Notes: generated by a model from the letters alone, not told the origin. A DNA stretch of 64,000 bases from Halichoerus grypus (GCF_964656455.1 NC_135725.1:54054012-54118011), one strand, 5' to 3'. Counted from the first letter of the stretch, positions 36,187 to 48,754 are shown. Program-made: numbers and translations.

Positions 36187-38060
36187 AGCATAATTTTTTT
36201 TTTAAAAAGATTTTCGTTTTCAATTTTGAGGAAAATCATCAGCCCACTGATTAAAGAACCTGGCACAGACCAAGTAGGTTAAATAACCACTATAATCAAA
36301 CTGTTGAAAGACAAGAGGCAAGATAAAATACTAAAAACAAATAAAAAAACCAATGATAGCAGGAGACATACAGATGAATAACAATAAGAAATAAAAGTTA
36401 CTTCTCATCAGGAACAAGGCAAGGCAGGAAACAATAAAAGGACATCCTAAAATGCTGAAAGGAAAAAAAAATGTCAACTTAAAAAGTCTTTATCCAGTGA
36501 AAATATATTTTGCAAATGAAAGCAAATAAGACATTTTAGATAAGGAAGCCTAAGAGAATTTGTATCTAGCAGACTTACACTATATGAGAAGGTAAAAGAA
36601 ATTCTTGAGACGAAAGCAAAAAAAGGAACAGAAACTGGGATCTTAAAAGCAAGAATATGGAGAATGGGAAATTATAAAATTTGTATAATTATAAAGAATT
36701 ATTTTTCCCTCTGAATAATTCTTTTAAAATGACTTAAAAGTAAAAACAATACCTTGTAAAGTTTACAAAAACTGTAGAAGTAAAGACCATGACAACAACA
36801 GCACAAGGGATAGCACAGAGATCAATTGAAATACATTTACGCTTTTATTACATTGATGTAAAGTGGTATAATATTAATTCAGAATAGACTGTCATAAGTT
36901 CAAAAGGAATGTTTTAATTCCTATAGTGACCACTAAATATTTGCAAACTGATATAGCTCAAAAGGCAATGAAGAAGAAAAAAAATATAATTCAGTGCAAA
37001 AGAAAGCAGGCAAGGAGGGAGAAAGAAAGAAGAAAGAGGACAAATTGAAATCAATTGGGAAGATGGCTGACTTAAGCCTGATAGTATTAATAATTGAATT
37101 ATATGAAAATCATCTAATCAATCATGTTAAAAAGCAGATTGTCAGGATACCAAAACAATATTGGATGCAAAGCCACTGGGGAGTTCTTTTTAAATTTAAA
37201 AGGACATACAGGCTGGAAGTAGAAAGATAAACCATGAAAATAATACCCCTAATAATATGACTATACTAATATTAGGCAGAGGACTCACAGTAATGGAATA
37301 TTATCAGGGAAAAAGACATTCCATAACGATAAAAGGGATATTTCATTAAGAAAACACAGGAATCCTAAATGTGTATATACCTTGTAATAGCAGAAATTTT
37401 AACTACATGAAGCAAAATTGAACACGTATAAGAAAAGAAATAGAATTACAATTATATTTGGAGATTTTAACATTCCTTCCCAATAATTGAAAGATTATAC
37501 AAAAAGTAGTAAGAATATGAGAAGTTCAGATAGCAATGTCCACCTACATGATCCAGTAGATATTTGGGGGACCCTAAGCCCAGCAAAATCGGAATACATA
37601 TCCTTTTCAAATGCAAACAGAATGTTCTTTAAGATCGATAATATGCTGGGTCATAGGATGTCTCAGAATGGCAAAGGACTGAAATCACAGAGTATGCCTT
37701 CTGGCCATAATGAATTAATTTAAAAATTGGTACCATTACGATATCCTGAAAAATCCCCAAATGTTTGGAAGGGTGACCACATATTTTGTGAAACAAACAA
37801 ACAAACAAACAAAAAAAACCCCACTGTGCTGAAGAAATAACAAGGAAATACAGGAAGTATTTCAAATTAAGTGATACATTTTTGAAAATACAACACTTGG
37901 GGGGATGCTCGTAAGTGATTCTTTAGAGAGAAATTCATGGCCTAAAATGTGTATATTAGAAAAGAAGACAGATTTCAAAATCAATGATCTAAGTGTCCAC
38001 CTAAAGAATCTGGAAAATAGCAAATCGGAGAATGTACAGAGAGGTTTTGATACTAGCAAA

Positions 38061-38617
38061 TAGTTGAGGGAAGAGACTTCATAATTAATTTTGCCCATGC
38101 TGAGCAGAGAAGGCTTGAGTTGACACTCATCCAACATAATCTATGTATATATGACTCACTGCTCTCCCCACTGCCACACCACACATAGCACTCATGTACA
38201 CACACCCACACACACATACACACACCCACACACACTCTTTCCCTCTGGAGAACCCCAATGGGTAAGGCAGATAGGAAGTCTTCAACCCCCAAGTCAGTCT
38301 GAGCATCTTAACATGGCACACAGAAAATCTGGTTCATTCGTTCATTTTTAGCTGTGGTGACTGAAGTCAGCTGTGGTGACTTTGTTGTAGAAGTTCCAGA
38401 AATATTACATATAATGGTCTGGTATGAACTTCCAGAAAAGAAGTAGTCTTTCAAAACGATGCAAAATCTTCATGAAATATCTGTAAATGGGTTATGTTCC
38501 AGTAGGAATACTCTGTGGAATCTACTTTTCAAAGCAAAAGATCCCAAGGAGAGGCTGTGGTAGCAATACAATTCTCTGTTAATCTCTCTGTATATTATTT
38601 TCTAATCATGTTCACTT
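38061..38617. other. Intergenic with a CA-repeat at about 38197-38236
   Basis: An imperfect (CA)n array interrupted by ccc and tac. No gene; the frames at 38053-38351 are products of the repeat. A 13-bp direct repeat, agctgtggtgact, lies at 38350-38362 and 38369-38381. Confidence 0.6.
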
Positions 38618-38634
38618 TGAAGTAGTATGTTTTA

Positions 38635-38821
38635 TTTTTTATTTAAGATTTTATTTATTTGACAGAGAGAGCACAAGTCGGGGGAGTGGCAGGCAGAGGG
38701 AGAGAGAGAAGCAGGCTCCTAGCTGAGCAGGGATCCTGACGTGGAACTCGATCCCAGGACCCTGGGATCATGACCTGAGCCGAAGGCAGACGCTTAACCG
38801 ACTGAGCCACCCAGGCACTCC
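38635..38821 (-). mobile_element. CAN-SINE, antisense, full length
   Basis: The tail taagattttatttatttgac is followed by the body ctcgatcccaggaccctggg and the head cgactgagccacccaggcac. A 17-bp duplication with one mismatch flanks it: tgaagtagtatgtttta at 38618-38634 and tgaaatagtatgtttta at 38822-38838. Confidence 0.93.
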
Positions 38822-38838
38822 TGAAATAGTATGTTTTA

Positions 38839-40585
38839 ATATCCTGGTCTTCCTCCTCAAATTTTCCATTGTCTAATAGTCCCCAGTAATTTTTCAAAAA
38901 GAACTATCTGTGGACTTGGAGGCAGGAAGGAAGCTGGTATCTGTGGGAGTTAGAGTGGTGTTTCCTAGAGACACATGTGCAGGAACTTTTCTGTGATGTA
39001 CGGAAGGTAGCCTTTCCTTTGCCCCCTTGAGATGTTTTCTTCAAGTCCATTGTTTTCTCCATAAGACTGTTGGACCCACTTTTTGGTCTTAAGATCTGCA
39101 TTGTGAACAGTATGTTTTAACATTAAGAGGTGTTTTATTAAGGAGCTTTATTCCAGATAAAAATTCCAAATAAATTTGTCCCAGTTTTGTTGGAGGAAAA
39201 AATATGTTTCTGAGCATTCAACCTTCAAACTCTCCAGGCAGATATTAATAGCAATTATGAACCCTATGCTTTTGAGAAACATTGCTGAAAGAGCACAAAC
39301 ACCTGTTAAGTATTGGAATGGGAAACCCACCCACAGTGCATCATACAGATATGCAGATCCGTTTAAAGAGACAGAGGAAGGTAGTTTTGCCTCCTGCTAG
39401 AACTGTGTGTCCCAGACTTAGTAGATAATATTTACTTTGCAACACAGGCCAGATAGGGAAGCCTATGTGTGACTGTATTTTCAGCCCACTCCAGAGTGTG
39501 GGCTGAAATGAATGATATTGAATGGTGAATGTAAACTTTTCCATTGTGTTATAGAATATTAACAAACTTAGAGTAGTGGATTTCCTTGATAGACATCCTC
39601 TAAAAGAACATACACCTAATAAGAAATAGCAAGATGTAGGAGAATCTTAGCTGTGCAGAAACCTTAGTGGGCTGGGGGAAAAGTCAATAGGAATACATTT
39701 TCTGATAGTAAATAGAAGGTTGCTTATTTCTGGTGCAACCACACTGTAATCCCACCCCCCCACCCCCCCCCCCCACCCCGCGCCAAGAAAGAGGGGAGAG
39801 TAGTTCAGAAATAAGAACTAAGACTTCAGAACTAATATCATATTTCTGTTTTTTTTCCTTTTAAAAAAGCTATTCTCAATATCAGTATCTCTTGTGTATC
39901 TATGTCTCTCTCTTGCCCTTATATTTTCCCAGATTTGTGATGACTTTCCTTGTTCAGTTAATGGTAGTTAATATGGTAACTCCAACTGGCTGTATAATCA
40001 TGGTAAAAATGTGTGTATGTTGTTAACAAGTGGGATTAACCAGGAATGTCAGGGTTTGAAGTGATATGAGAAGAAATAGAAAGGGCAGGGGAATAGCCAG
40101 ATTCCAGTTCCTCTGTGGTCTAGGTGACCAGAGACTTCCCTGTGCTGGAAAGGAAGACTCCTCTTTATACTCTGCTCTATTTGCCCACTGGACAGGTGGT
40201 CCTGCCCATTGTCTATACCAATGCTTGGTCCTGTGTGCTCTGGCTATTAGGGGTTTTGAGGTCTGAAGATGAGGACATTCATTTAGGCAACAAGGTTTCA
40301 AGTGAAATCAAGATATGGACATGATAATCTATATATGAATTTCACTAGACTTTAGAATTTCTTAGCTAACATATAAACCAAAGTAGACTAATAGATGTGA
40401 AGTAGACTAGAGATTGAGAAATATGTTTAAGGCTACCTGAACTTTTTGAAGTCTTCTAAAGAAAGAAAAGACAAATTCAGGGAAAACACTTCTCAGGAGT
40501 AAGTTTATGTACCGAAAAAAAAAAAGAGGAAAAAAAAATGGGAAAAATTTCTAAAATTTAAAAATTTACACCTTCATAACAATTT
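38839..40585. other. Intergenic, no gene; C-rich tract at 39751-39783
   Basis: No repeat family or gene recognised. Overlapping frames near 39148-39565 and 40023-40324 have no family motif. Confidence 0.45.
39751..39783 (-). repeat. C-rich tract (G-quadruplex-forming motif on the minus strand)
   Basis: Runs of six to twelve C separated by single A, ending ccccgcgcc. Read on the minus strand this gives at least four runs of four or more G, which fits the intramolecular G-quadruplex pattern. Confidence 0.8.
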
Positions 40586-40587
40586 TT

Positions 40588-40745
40588 TGATAACCTTTGG
40601 GCCTCAGTTTTGCAGTCTCTAAAATACAGTGAAAATTATCTCCTTCATGAAGTCACTTTGCAGAATAAATGAGATGATGCTTGTCACTTGCTAACAGTGA
40701 CTGGCAGTCAGCATGGACTCAGTAGATGTAGCTATAGTCATTTTT
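40588..40745 (+). mobile_element. MIR, sense
   Basis: Ordered MIR core matches: tttgggcctcagttttgcag, ctctaaaatacagtgaaaat, tatctccttcatgaagtcac, agaataaatgagatgatgct and aacagtgactggcagtcagc. Confidence 0.65.
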
Positions 40746-43700
40746 CATTATCCTTCATCAAGAGAACAGAGACCCTGGGGAGATTAACGAGGAGTCCCTC
40801 GTGAGTGATTGAAATACGAAACTCATAAACTATTTCCAAGAGGAAGGTGCTCTCCATTGAAAATTAAGTTCTCTTGTCAGAAACAAAATATTAAGAAAAT
40901 TGCACTGCACCCTATCGAGTACATGTGATTCCTAAAATATGTTAGAGAAAATACAAGAAATACTATGTTTGAAGTTGAGCCAATTAGGTAAATAAAAATT
41001 GTAGTCAGTATATTCGAAGCCTGTGGCAAGCAGTGAGGTGCAGCTAAGCCTGATGTCTCATCTGTTGTGTGAGAGTTGGGCCCTTGCAGCAAACATCCAG
41101 GTAGAGCGGACAGAGCGATCTTTCAGGACATGCTGATGATGGAGAAATAATGCTTAAGAAAGAAGGAGTGATGCCCCCTTTACCCTTAAAATTATGTTCC
41201 TCGATAGACTTCCTTTTCACAAAATAATTCCGAATTAGTAGCCAGGGCACCCAGAAAAACTCAGAACAGAAAAACCATTAGTTAAAATACTGGAACTGCT
41301 ATTTTTAAGTATCTTATGGCTGTTGTAAGGCTATGATATCTGAATTTGGAAATCATTATTCTGTCAAATTTTAATAAAATGCAAGGCAAATAAGATGGAT
41401 GGAAGATGAAGTATAATAGTCACTCGAATCTCATTTAAAAAAAAAAAAAAAAACAATGAAAGGCGTGTGTTTATGCAGGCAAGTGTCTGTTTCCCCATCC
41501 GTTTCTTGCGTTAAACCAGGGGAGGGGTAGATCCAAAAAAAAAAAACCCACATCATTAAAGAGGACACAGGTGAACTGCATCTAGGCACAATTAAAAGCC
41601 AGAGATAAGTGTTGTGTTATCAGTAAGTGAAAAGAGAACACAATGTCAGAGAGGGTTGAATCTGGGGAGCAAATTAATATCACAGAATATTTCATGAAAC
41701 TTACTGAGGCTTAATGGGACTTTAAATTGATGACAACGACGTTTCAAATACTCACCCTATTCTAAAGAAAGCCCCAAATAATTGAGGTCTGACATCTTCC
41801 TAGGACTTAGTCATGGTCAAATAAGCTCTGCTACTCAAACTGACCATCCTCTTTCCTCTATTTGGTTTATATAAAACCACCACAGGGAGGTGAAACATTT
41901 CAAAGCCCTCCTTTGAAGTCCCATATAAGAGCCTAGAGATGAGTGATGTAGGTTGTGCTCCCCTTTCCTGTTGAAGAGAAGGCGTGTGTCTGCCACCCAC
42001 AAGCCAAGTGAACGTGGTTTTGAGAGAATGATTTGTAGAGATGAGGGGAAGTCTGAAAGAGAAGAGAATACTGGCATTTCACTTCCCTTGTGGAAGTTTT
42101 CTTATGAAGTGATTCCCTGATCTGAAATCTGTGCCTTTTTGAAAAGAGCAATAAGGTAATTGGGGGGAAAAAGGACAAGGTGGATAAAGGGGCTGGGGAG
42201 GCGACGGAGGGCAGTCAGCCTTCCACCCTGTTTAACGGACACTTGGAAGAAGGTGAGCTTGAGCTGTCCTGTAAGCACCCCACCCAAGAAGGTTGTTTTC
42301 TGTGTGAATGATTCTCCCAACAGAGGTTGAAGCTGCGGTAGAGAGTGGAATGAAATGAAACTGGAATTAGATCTCCTTATTAGAACATTGTGCAGCAGGG
42401 TGGAAGATGTCTCTGGCGAAGTCCCTCAAGAAACTTGCATGTACCTCATCCACATTTCCAACGAGCTGAGTGCTGAGCTACACACAGTCACTACTTAATG
42501 AGAGAAAGAGCGGGAGCTGAAGGGTGCTCTAAAAGCAGGCTTAGAATAAAGAGCTATAACTCTTCTCTCCCCAGGCTTCTTGGCAGAAGTCTGGGGGAAG
42601 ACGAGAGAAAATTAAGTGCCATACGAGACTGAACATTAAAACAAATCTAAAGAACTAAAAAGTGGCTGGAAGTTAGGGAATGTGTCTGATAGGTAATCAC
42701 GCTATTAGTAGACCTCTAAGAAGCTGGTTCTCAGGTGGTCAAGCAAGGAAGGGTTTTTATTACAGGGAGCATCTGTGAGAGAAGGTAGGAAGGAAACCTA
42801 GAAGACCTGGGAGAGTTAGTCATCAGATGACAGTGCAGGATGACTCCAGGTGAAAAAAAGAGGGCAGGAAGTTTGGGTGGAAATGTCATGATCTGCTCAG
42901 CAGTCTAGGGTAGCTTCAGCAAGGTGTTGAGGAAGTTGTCAGGCAAAGTTGCCTATCAGAGGAATTCCGTGTCTCCCCGAAATGGACTTGCTTTAGTGTC
43001 CTTGCTGTACTCACTTATTCAGTGGTGGCAGCCTGTGCAAAGTGTGGCCTCAGAATAAAGATAATGGATTTCAGTTCACAGCACTTAGTCTATTACACTC
43101 CCTGTAGCTAATGGTTTATAAGAAATACTCTCATGGCCACCTCAATAGTTGAAAGAAAGTAAAGGGGAGTTTATAGAGCATGGGTAAAAGAAGTGTTGGG
43201 AAATAATTGAAGCTTGAGCCCCGCAAGTTCAGACTGATCGATAAAGTGATTACATCAGATAGATTGATGAACAGCTTGTAAGAACAGGAGAGACGTATTA
43301 TTCAGGGTCTAGGACATGACTGAGGCAGATTTGCACTGATCAAATAGCCCAGTAGCAGCTATGGCCTGGACAGGGAGAAGAGTGAAAACTGGAACCTTTA
43401 AAATAACATGGAATACTAGGATCACCGGTTTAAATATTTTTCAATTTAGTTGCTAATGCTGTTTTTTATTTATGTATTTACTTTGCATCTTATTGTATCT
43501 TCTTTTTCCCCAGGGTTACTAATTCTGTAAAAGAGACATTATTAAACGAACTGCATTTGAGATAAAAACTTTCGAAACTGCTGCTTAAAAAAATAAACTT
43601 TTACTATGGACATGAGGAGTTTCAAAAGCAGACAAAATAGTATAATGAATTCAATATATCAATCCCTGTCTTCAACAATTTTCAACAACCCATTTGATTA

Positions 43701-43985
43701 AATTCCTTTCCCTTCTTCATCTTCATGGACTATCTGGAAGCACATCCAAGACATGATAAAATTTTACTATGGTTAAGCCTTCTAGTGCTCATATAAAATG
43801 ATAGGTAGGCTTCTTTAGGTCTCTAGCTATATGAAAGCTGTGGACTTGGAATTTCTGTTTCATGGTCACTCAGAGAGCTTAGGAAGGCAGTACAAATTGT
43901 TACCGCTGCTGACACTTGATTTAATTTTGATGAATTAATTGATTCAAAGACATTTGTTAATTGGATACTTCATGGGAGGGAAGTT
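40746..43985. other. Repeat-poor intergenic stretch, no gene recognised
   Basis: About 3.2 kb with no family I can name. Minus-strand frames near 40877-42320 overlap one another in different frames and lack motifs. A-runs occur at about 41437-41453 and 41536-41546. 42690-43080 looks like it could be an eroded LTR, but I cannot support that. Confidence 0.45.
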
Positions 43986-44220
43986 TAAATACTGATTAAG
44001 AGCTTAAATTTAAGAGTTACATCCGTTTGCGTTCCAAATCTCATCTCTAAAACTTTCTTCCTAAACATACAAAGCTGTTACCGCTGGCCCTCTGTACATT
44101 GATATGTATAATAGAACTAACGTTATTTACTTGTTAAGTTGGTTGTAAGCATTAAATATGTTATATAAACTGTCTTTTGAGCAATAAATGGTATGCATAT
44201 GGTAGCTAATGCTATTATTT
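43986..44220 (+). mobile_element. Probable degraded MIR, sense
   Basis: Weak ordered similarity: gattaagagcttaaatttaa, gttccaaatctcatctctaa, aactaacgttatttacttgt, taagttggttgtaagcatta and tggtagctaatgctatta. Confidence 0.45.
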
Positions 44221-44552
44221 GTACTTGAATGTAGTGAAGTAATAATGAGAGATGCTAGGGAAGAGAGAAGAGGAACTCCTCATGAGAAATTGATTAGGTT
44301 GAAATGAGCTTTTCCTAGAATAATGGAGGGATGCCAGAGTTAGATCCCCTAGCAGTCTAGGTGGCAATAAACTTTCTGTGGTGCTCAGAGGTCTTGGCAT
44401 TTCCCTTCCTAGACATTTCTTCCAAAATTAGTATTTTCTACCTACTGTAGCTGACCCCAATTCATTATCCACTCTAACATATTTATGATTTTAGCAGGTT
44501 ATCTTAGTTTCACAGAGAACATGTAAAACAGTGTTTAGCAATACATATCAAA
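44221..44552. other. Intergenic, nothing recognised
   Basis: No gene or repeat recognised. Confidence 0.35.
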
Positions 44553-44554
44553 TC

Positions 44555-46040
44555 CAAGCTGGCTCTTTTGCCTAAATTGACAAGATGATCCAAAAATTCA
44601 TGTGAAAATGCAAGGAAGCACAATAGTCAGACAATATTAGGGGGAAAAAAAAAATAAAAAAGTTGGAGGATTCACGACTCAGACACATTATGGATCAATG
44701 GAATAGAATTGAGTGTCCTGATATACACATTTCTGGTCAACTTACTTTGAACAAGGATGCCAAGATGATTTAGTTGGGAAGGAATAGTCTTAACATACGG
44801 CACTAATACAAATTAATATCCACGTGCAAAAGAATGAAGTTGGAACTTTATTTAACTCCTACCATACACAAAAATTACTCCCAAATGGATCAAACCACTA
44901 AATATAAGAGTTAAAACTATTAAACTCTTAGAAGAAACATTGAAATCAATCTTTACCACCTTGGGTTAGGCAGTGATTCCTTAGATATGATACTAAAGCA
45001 GGAGCAACCAAAGAAAAAGAGATCAGTTGACCTTATCGAAATTGAAAACATTTGTACTTGACACCATCAAGAAAGTGGAAAGACAGCTCAGTAAGAGAAA
45101 ATATTTGCAAATTATATATCTGGTAATGGATTTATATCCTTAACATAAAAAACTCCTGTAACTCCATAATAAAAGGAAATCACCCAACTAAAAAATGAAC
45201 ACATGATTTAATAGATATTGACCATTTTTATTTCTTCTTTAGAGAAGTAAGTACAGGAAAAAATGCACAACACTGTTAGTCATTAAGAACACACAAGTCA
45301 AAACCACAATGGGATGCCACTTTACACTCACTAAAATGACTATAATGGAAAAGATAGTAAGTGTTGGTGAGGATGTGAAGAAGTTAGGACCTTCCTGCAT
45401 TGTGTGATAGGGATATAAAAGGGTGCAGTGACTTTGGAAAATAGTTTGGCAGTTCCTCAAAATGTTAGATACAGGGTTACTACATGACCTAGCAATTCTC
45501 CTTCTGGGTATATACTCAAGAGAAATAAAAATATATGTCCACATAAAAGCTTGTGCATGAATACTCATAGCTTCCATTATTCATAAGAGGAGACAACTCA
45601 AATGTCCACCAACTGATGAATGGATTAAAAAATGTATATCCTTAAATTTGGAACATTGTTTAGCCATACATTAAAAGGAATGAAGTACAGGCACATGCAA
45701 CAACATGGATGAACTTTGGAAATACTATGCTAAGTGACAAAAGTCACAAAAGACTCTAATTGTGTGCTTGCCTATTGTGGACTTTCCATATAAATGCAAT
45801 CTCTAGAGCAGAGAATAGATTAGTGTTTGTCTAAGGCTTAGGGAGCTGTAAGGTGTTTGGGAGCAACTGCTAACGGGTGCAGGATTTTTTTTTTGGATGA
45901 TGAAAATGTTGTAAAATTAGATTGCCATGATAGTTGCACAAATCTGGGAATGTGTTAAACACCGTAGAATTGTCAGCTTTAAATGGGTGGATTTTTTGGC
46001 ATGTGAATTATACCTCAACAAACCTATTTTGAAAAGTGTA
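44555..46040 (+). mobile_element. Sense L1 3' half: ORF2 C-terminal region and 3' UTR
   Basis: Continuous match to sense L1M/L1MA-type sequence: aaattgacaagatgatccaa, tatggatcaatggaatagaa, gtgcaaaagaatgaagttgg, aaactcttagaagaaacatt, agaaagtggaaagacagctc, aaccacaatgggatgccact, ttggcagttcctcaaaatgt, tctgggtatatactcaagag, ccaccaactgatgaatggat and atggatgaactttggaaata. The 3' UTR follows (tagattgccatgatagttgc, cacaaatctgggaatgtgtt, tgaattatacctcaacaaac). ORF2 is broken by frameshifts and a deletion near 44660. The antisense frame at 45239-45577 (112 residues) is a shadow. Confidence 0.92.
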
Positions 46041-46391
46041 ATATTCAAAGTATGCCAGAGAAATCTGAATTAAGACTTGAACTCCTAGTATTTCTAAGCA
46101 GACACTTGGGGAATATGAGGAAACCAGAGATTTAAGAGTTTTGAGGAATAGGTCATAGACCAATGGAGGTAATTATTTGAGATTCCTTTAATAATGCTGT
46201 TTATTAGAACATGAGAAGTCCCTGTTCACGGTGACTGGTTGGATTCCAGAGGTCAAAAATTTCAAGTTGGCTGGAGCTTCTAGAGGAATCTCATGAGCGG
46301 AGGAAGTTTTGTTAGCTTAGGCAGTGAGGAGTACTAGATTGTCAGGGAGTCAACGTGATGAGGAGGAAGATGTAAAACTCTTCAGAAAGCC
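46041..46391. other. Intergenic, nothing recognised
   Basis: No gene or repeat recognised. Confidence 0.35.
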
Positions 46392-46399
46392 TCCAGAGG

Positions 46400-46616
46400 C
46401 AGGGATCAATCAACATTTTCTTTCAAGGGCCAGGTAGTAAATATTTGAGGCTTACAGACCATTTGGTCTTTGTCATGACTATTCAGCTCCGTTCTTGTAT
46501 TGAGAAAGCCACCAACAAGATGTATGTGAATGAGTATGGCTGTGCTCCAATCAAATTTTATTTGTGAAACAGGGTGATGGCTGGATTTGGCCTGTAGACC
46601 TGGCTTGCCTTCCCTG
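46400..46616 (+). mobile_element. Non-autonomous hAT-type DNA transposon remnant
   Basis: The sequence ttcaagggccaggtagtaaa, tatttgaggcttacagacca, tttggtctttgtcatgacta, ttcagctccgttcttgtatt, gtatggctgtgctccaatca, aattttatttgtgaaacagg and gctggatttggcctgtagac follows a well-known mammalian hAT element. Its consensus has caggggtcggcaaac-type inverted ends; here they are cagggatcaatcaaca and cttgccttccctg. Flanks tccagagg and tttagagg look like an eroded 8-bp duplication. I am not sure of the exact family name. Confidence 0.75.
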
Positions 46617-46625
46617 CTTTAGAGG

Positions 46626-48089
46626 AAAGCCAGCAGTATGGAGGAGATCTGGAAGGGACTGTTGTCTAGATCCATTTCCTGGATCTTCTATTTTGGGATG
46701 AAGAAAAAGTGAAAAGTTTATGGTTGCTAACATAAAGCATTTGACTCCTTATGAAGATACTGGTTCATGTGGGGACTGGGAGTTCCTGGGCCAGTCCTGT
46801 GCTTGAGAACGGGGCTCAAGGAGCAGCTCAGCCTCTCACCTTATGTGTACTCTGAGGAGAGGTGAGACCATTGCAAAAAAGGTAGTTATGGCTTTTATTG
46901 TTTTAATTATTATGCTTCAGTAAAAAGAATAAGAGGCCCTGGTAAAAGTTGATAGAATTTCCTCAAGATGGACTTCTTATCTGACAACAGATGTCCCAGT
47001 ATAGTGAATGCCACTAAGGAAAGTGGAGTCCAGAGTCTCATGTGGGCTTATGAAATATTAAAACCCTTGCCCTGTGGGATTTTTGCATATCCTCTGGGAG
47101 AGAATACAAGCAATCAAGTAGTAGGAAGACACTATGGAGACATTGAGACTATTTAAAAATTGTCAGCCAGCTAAAAGTCTTAAAGGGAATTTAAAGCAAA
47201 AGTAATGGCAACAGAGCTTAGATGCCCTCTTAAGAGTGCTTCTCTGAAAACCTAGTGGCAGAAGACAGAACATTTAGGAACCAGGGTCTCTGAGTCATAC
47301 TAGTGGGGATTCATCCTCCCGACTCTGGAGATAATAATTCTGCTTTGCCATCTCTCCATCCCACCCCTTAGATTTTTTCCCTGTTAATTGTTTATACTGA
47401 TGTTAGTGTGGGGAGTTCATTTACAAAGTATCATATTCAAGGTAACCTATGGTATGCAAGATCTTTGTCAGTCCTCAGTCAGGAAAACCCGTTCATGAGG
47501 TGAATAAGAGCAGGGTGAAGGTGTCTGGGGCCATGTTTGAGATTTTTGATGGCTTTGGTGACACTGATTACACATTTAAAATAAATTTGCATGTGGCTTC
47601 CAGGAAAGCAGATCAGTTAAACCAGTTCATGAGCTTAAGGTGAGGGTGGCTTGTGCTAAAGTTGGGGAATGCAACCGCCCTTAAAATCCCTTAGTGTCTT
47701 ACGATTGCTGTTAAAATACCATTGCATTTAGAATCCAATGTTTTTTTAAATAAAAAATTTACAAATCTTCAAATGGCCTTAGAAGGTTGAAGATGATCTG
47801 GCTTCTGCCTTCGTCCCCAAAGCCCTATTATACTGCTATTGTTTATTATGTGCTAAAATCATGAGCTTTCTTTGACCTTCAAAAGAAAGATTATCTGTTT
47901 CTGGATCACAGTTGACCACGGGTAGCTGAAGCCATGGATAGCAAAACTGCAGATTGGGGGACGACCACAGGCCAAAAGAAATTCCAGTTAAGAAAATAAG
48001 CCTTTGTTAGTTTAGGGATGAACCTAAAAGCTATTTTCCACAGCAGCCAATGACGAGTTAAAATGAAATCTTAATTAGCAGTGCCCCCT
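46626..48089. other. Intergenic, no gene recognised
   Basis: The frames at 46968-47156 and 47449-47643 (64 residues, fairly polar and protein-like) match no family I recognise and lack splice signals I could defend. Confidence 0.45.
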
Positions 48090-48200
48090 TGTATTGGGGT
48101 TCTCCAGAGAAACAGAACCAACACATACACATGCACATACATACATACACACACATACATATACACATACACTAAAATATACATACATATACAGACATAC

Positions 48201-48236
<36 letters not shown>

Positions 48237-48724
48237 AAGTTTTATTTTAGGAATTGGCTCATACAGTGATGATGACAAAAAAACTCCCAGGATCTGCCAT
48301 CTGCAAGCCAAAGAACCAGGAAATTTAGTGGTATAATACTTGATTGCATACCCAAGTATGAGGGCCTAAGACTCAGGGGGCTTTGGGTATTGGGGGATTG
48401 ATGGTACAAATCCTGATTTGAGTTCAAAAGCCCGAAACCCAAGAGTGATGTCTGAGGGCAAGAGAAATGGATGTTTCAGCTCAAGAAGAGAGAGAGACAG
48501 AGCAAATTCATACCTCTTCCTCCTTTTGGTTCTATTCAGAGCTTTAGTGTATTAGATGAATGCCCACCCACATTGGGGAAGACCATCGGTTTTACTCAAT
48601 TCACCAATTCAAATGCTAATCTCTTCCAGAAACACGCACACAGACACACCCATAAATAATGTGTTACCTGCTCTCTGGGCATCTCTTAACCCAGTCAACT
48701 TGACACATAAAATTAACCATCACA
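48090..48724 (+). mobile_element. Old LTR-like dispersed repeat with TG...CA ends
   Basis: It begins tgtattggggttctccagag then aaacagaacc and ends tcaacttgacacataaaatt then aaccatcaca. Both are boundary motifs of a common mammalian repeat that I take to be MaLR/ERVL-like, though the family is not certain. Internal landmarks are ttttaggaattggctcatac, cccacccacattggggaaga and ttactcaattcaccaattca. A CA/TG microsatellite has expanded where the consensus has a short TA-rich tract. Confidence 0.6.
48121..48237. repeat. Bipartite microsatellite: CA/TA-rich then (GT)n
   Basis: About 48121-48200 is a CA/TA alternating stretch and 48201-48237 is an almost pure GT stretch. Because CA is followed by GT on the same strand, the two arms are complementary. 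The opposed frames at 48075-48336 are translations of this array. Confidence 0.9.
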
Positions 48725-48754
48725 CCTTTGCATAAAACATTCAGACTTGCCAGT

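Larger units (their letters stand above)
35271..38060 (+). mobile_element. Sense L1: ORF1 remnant, ORF2 endonuclease region, split by two CAN-SINEs
   Basis: About 35370-35560 encodes an ORF1 coiled-coil relic (NALDGFKNNL, IIDLEGQSIEI). After the SINE pair the L1 resumes near 36240 with aatgctgaaaggaaaaaa, tgcaaatgaaagcaaataag and agcagacttacactatatga (ORF1 C-terminus). It then continues with atagtattaataattgaatt, aggcagaggactcacagtaa, ccataacgataaaagggata, cctaaatgtgtatatacctt, tagcagaaattttaactaca, ggagattttaacattccttc, aagatcgataatatgctggg, tcataggatgtctcagaatg and agaaattcatggcctaaaat (ORF2 endonuclease and following linker). It stops near 38060. Frames are broken throughout. Confidence 0.85.

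Noticed and set aside
42690..43080. Possible LTR
   Set aside because: A general LTR-like texture, but no TG...CA ends with matching duplications could be found.
45239..45577. 112-residue minus-strand open frame
   Set aside because: It is the antisense shadow of the sense L1 ORF2 C-terminal region at 44555-46040.
47449..47643. 64-residue frame with protein-like composition
   Set aside because: I could not link it to any known family, and no neighbouring exon or splice pattern supports it.
48075..48336. Opposed frames with TH/VC repeats
   Set aside because: Translations of the CA/GT microsatellite.
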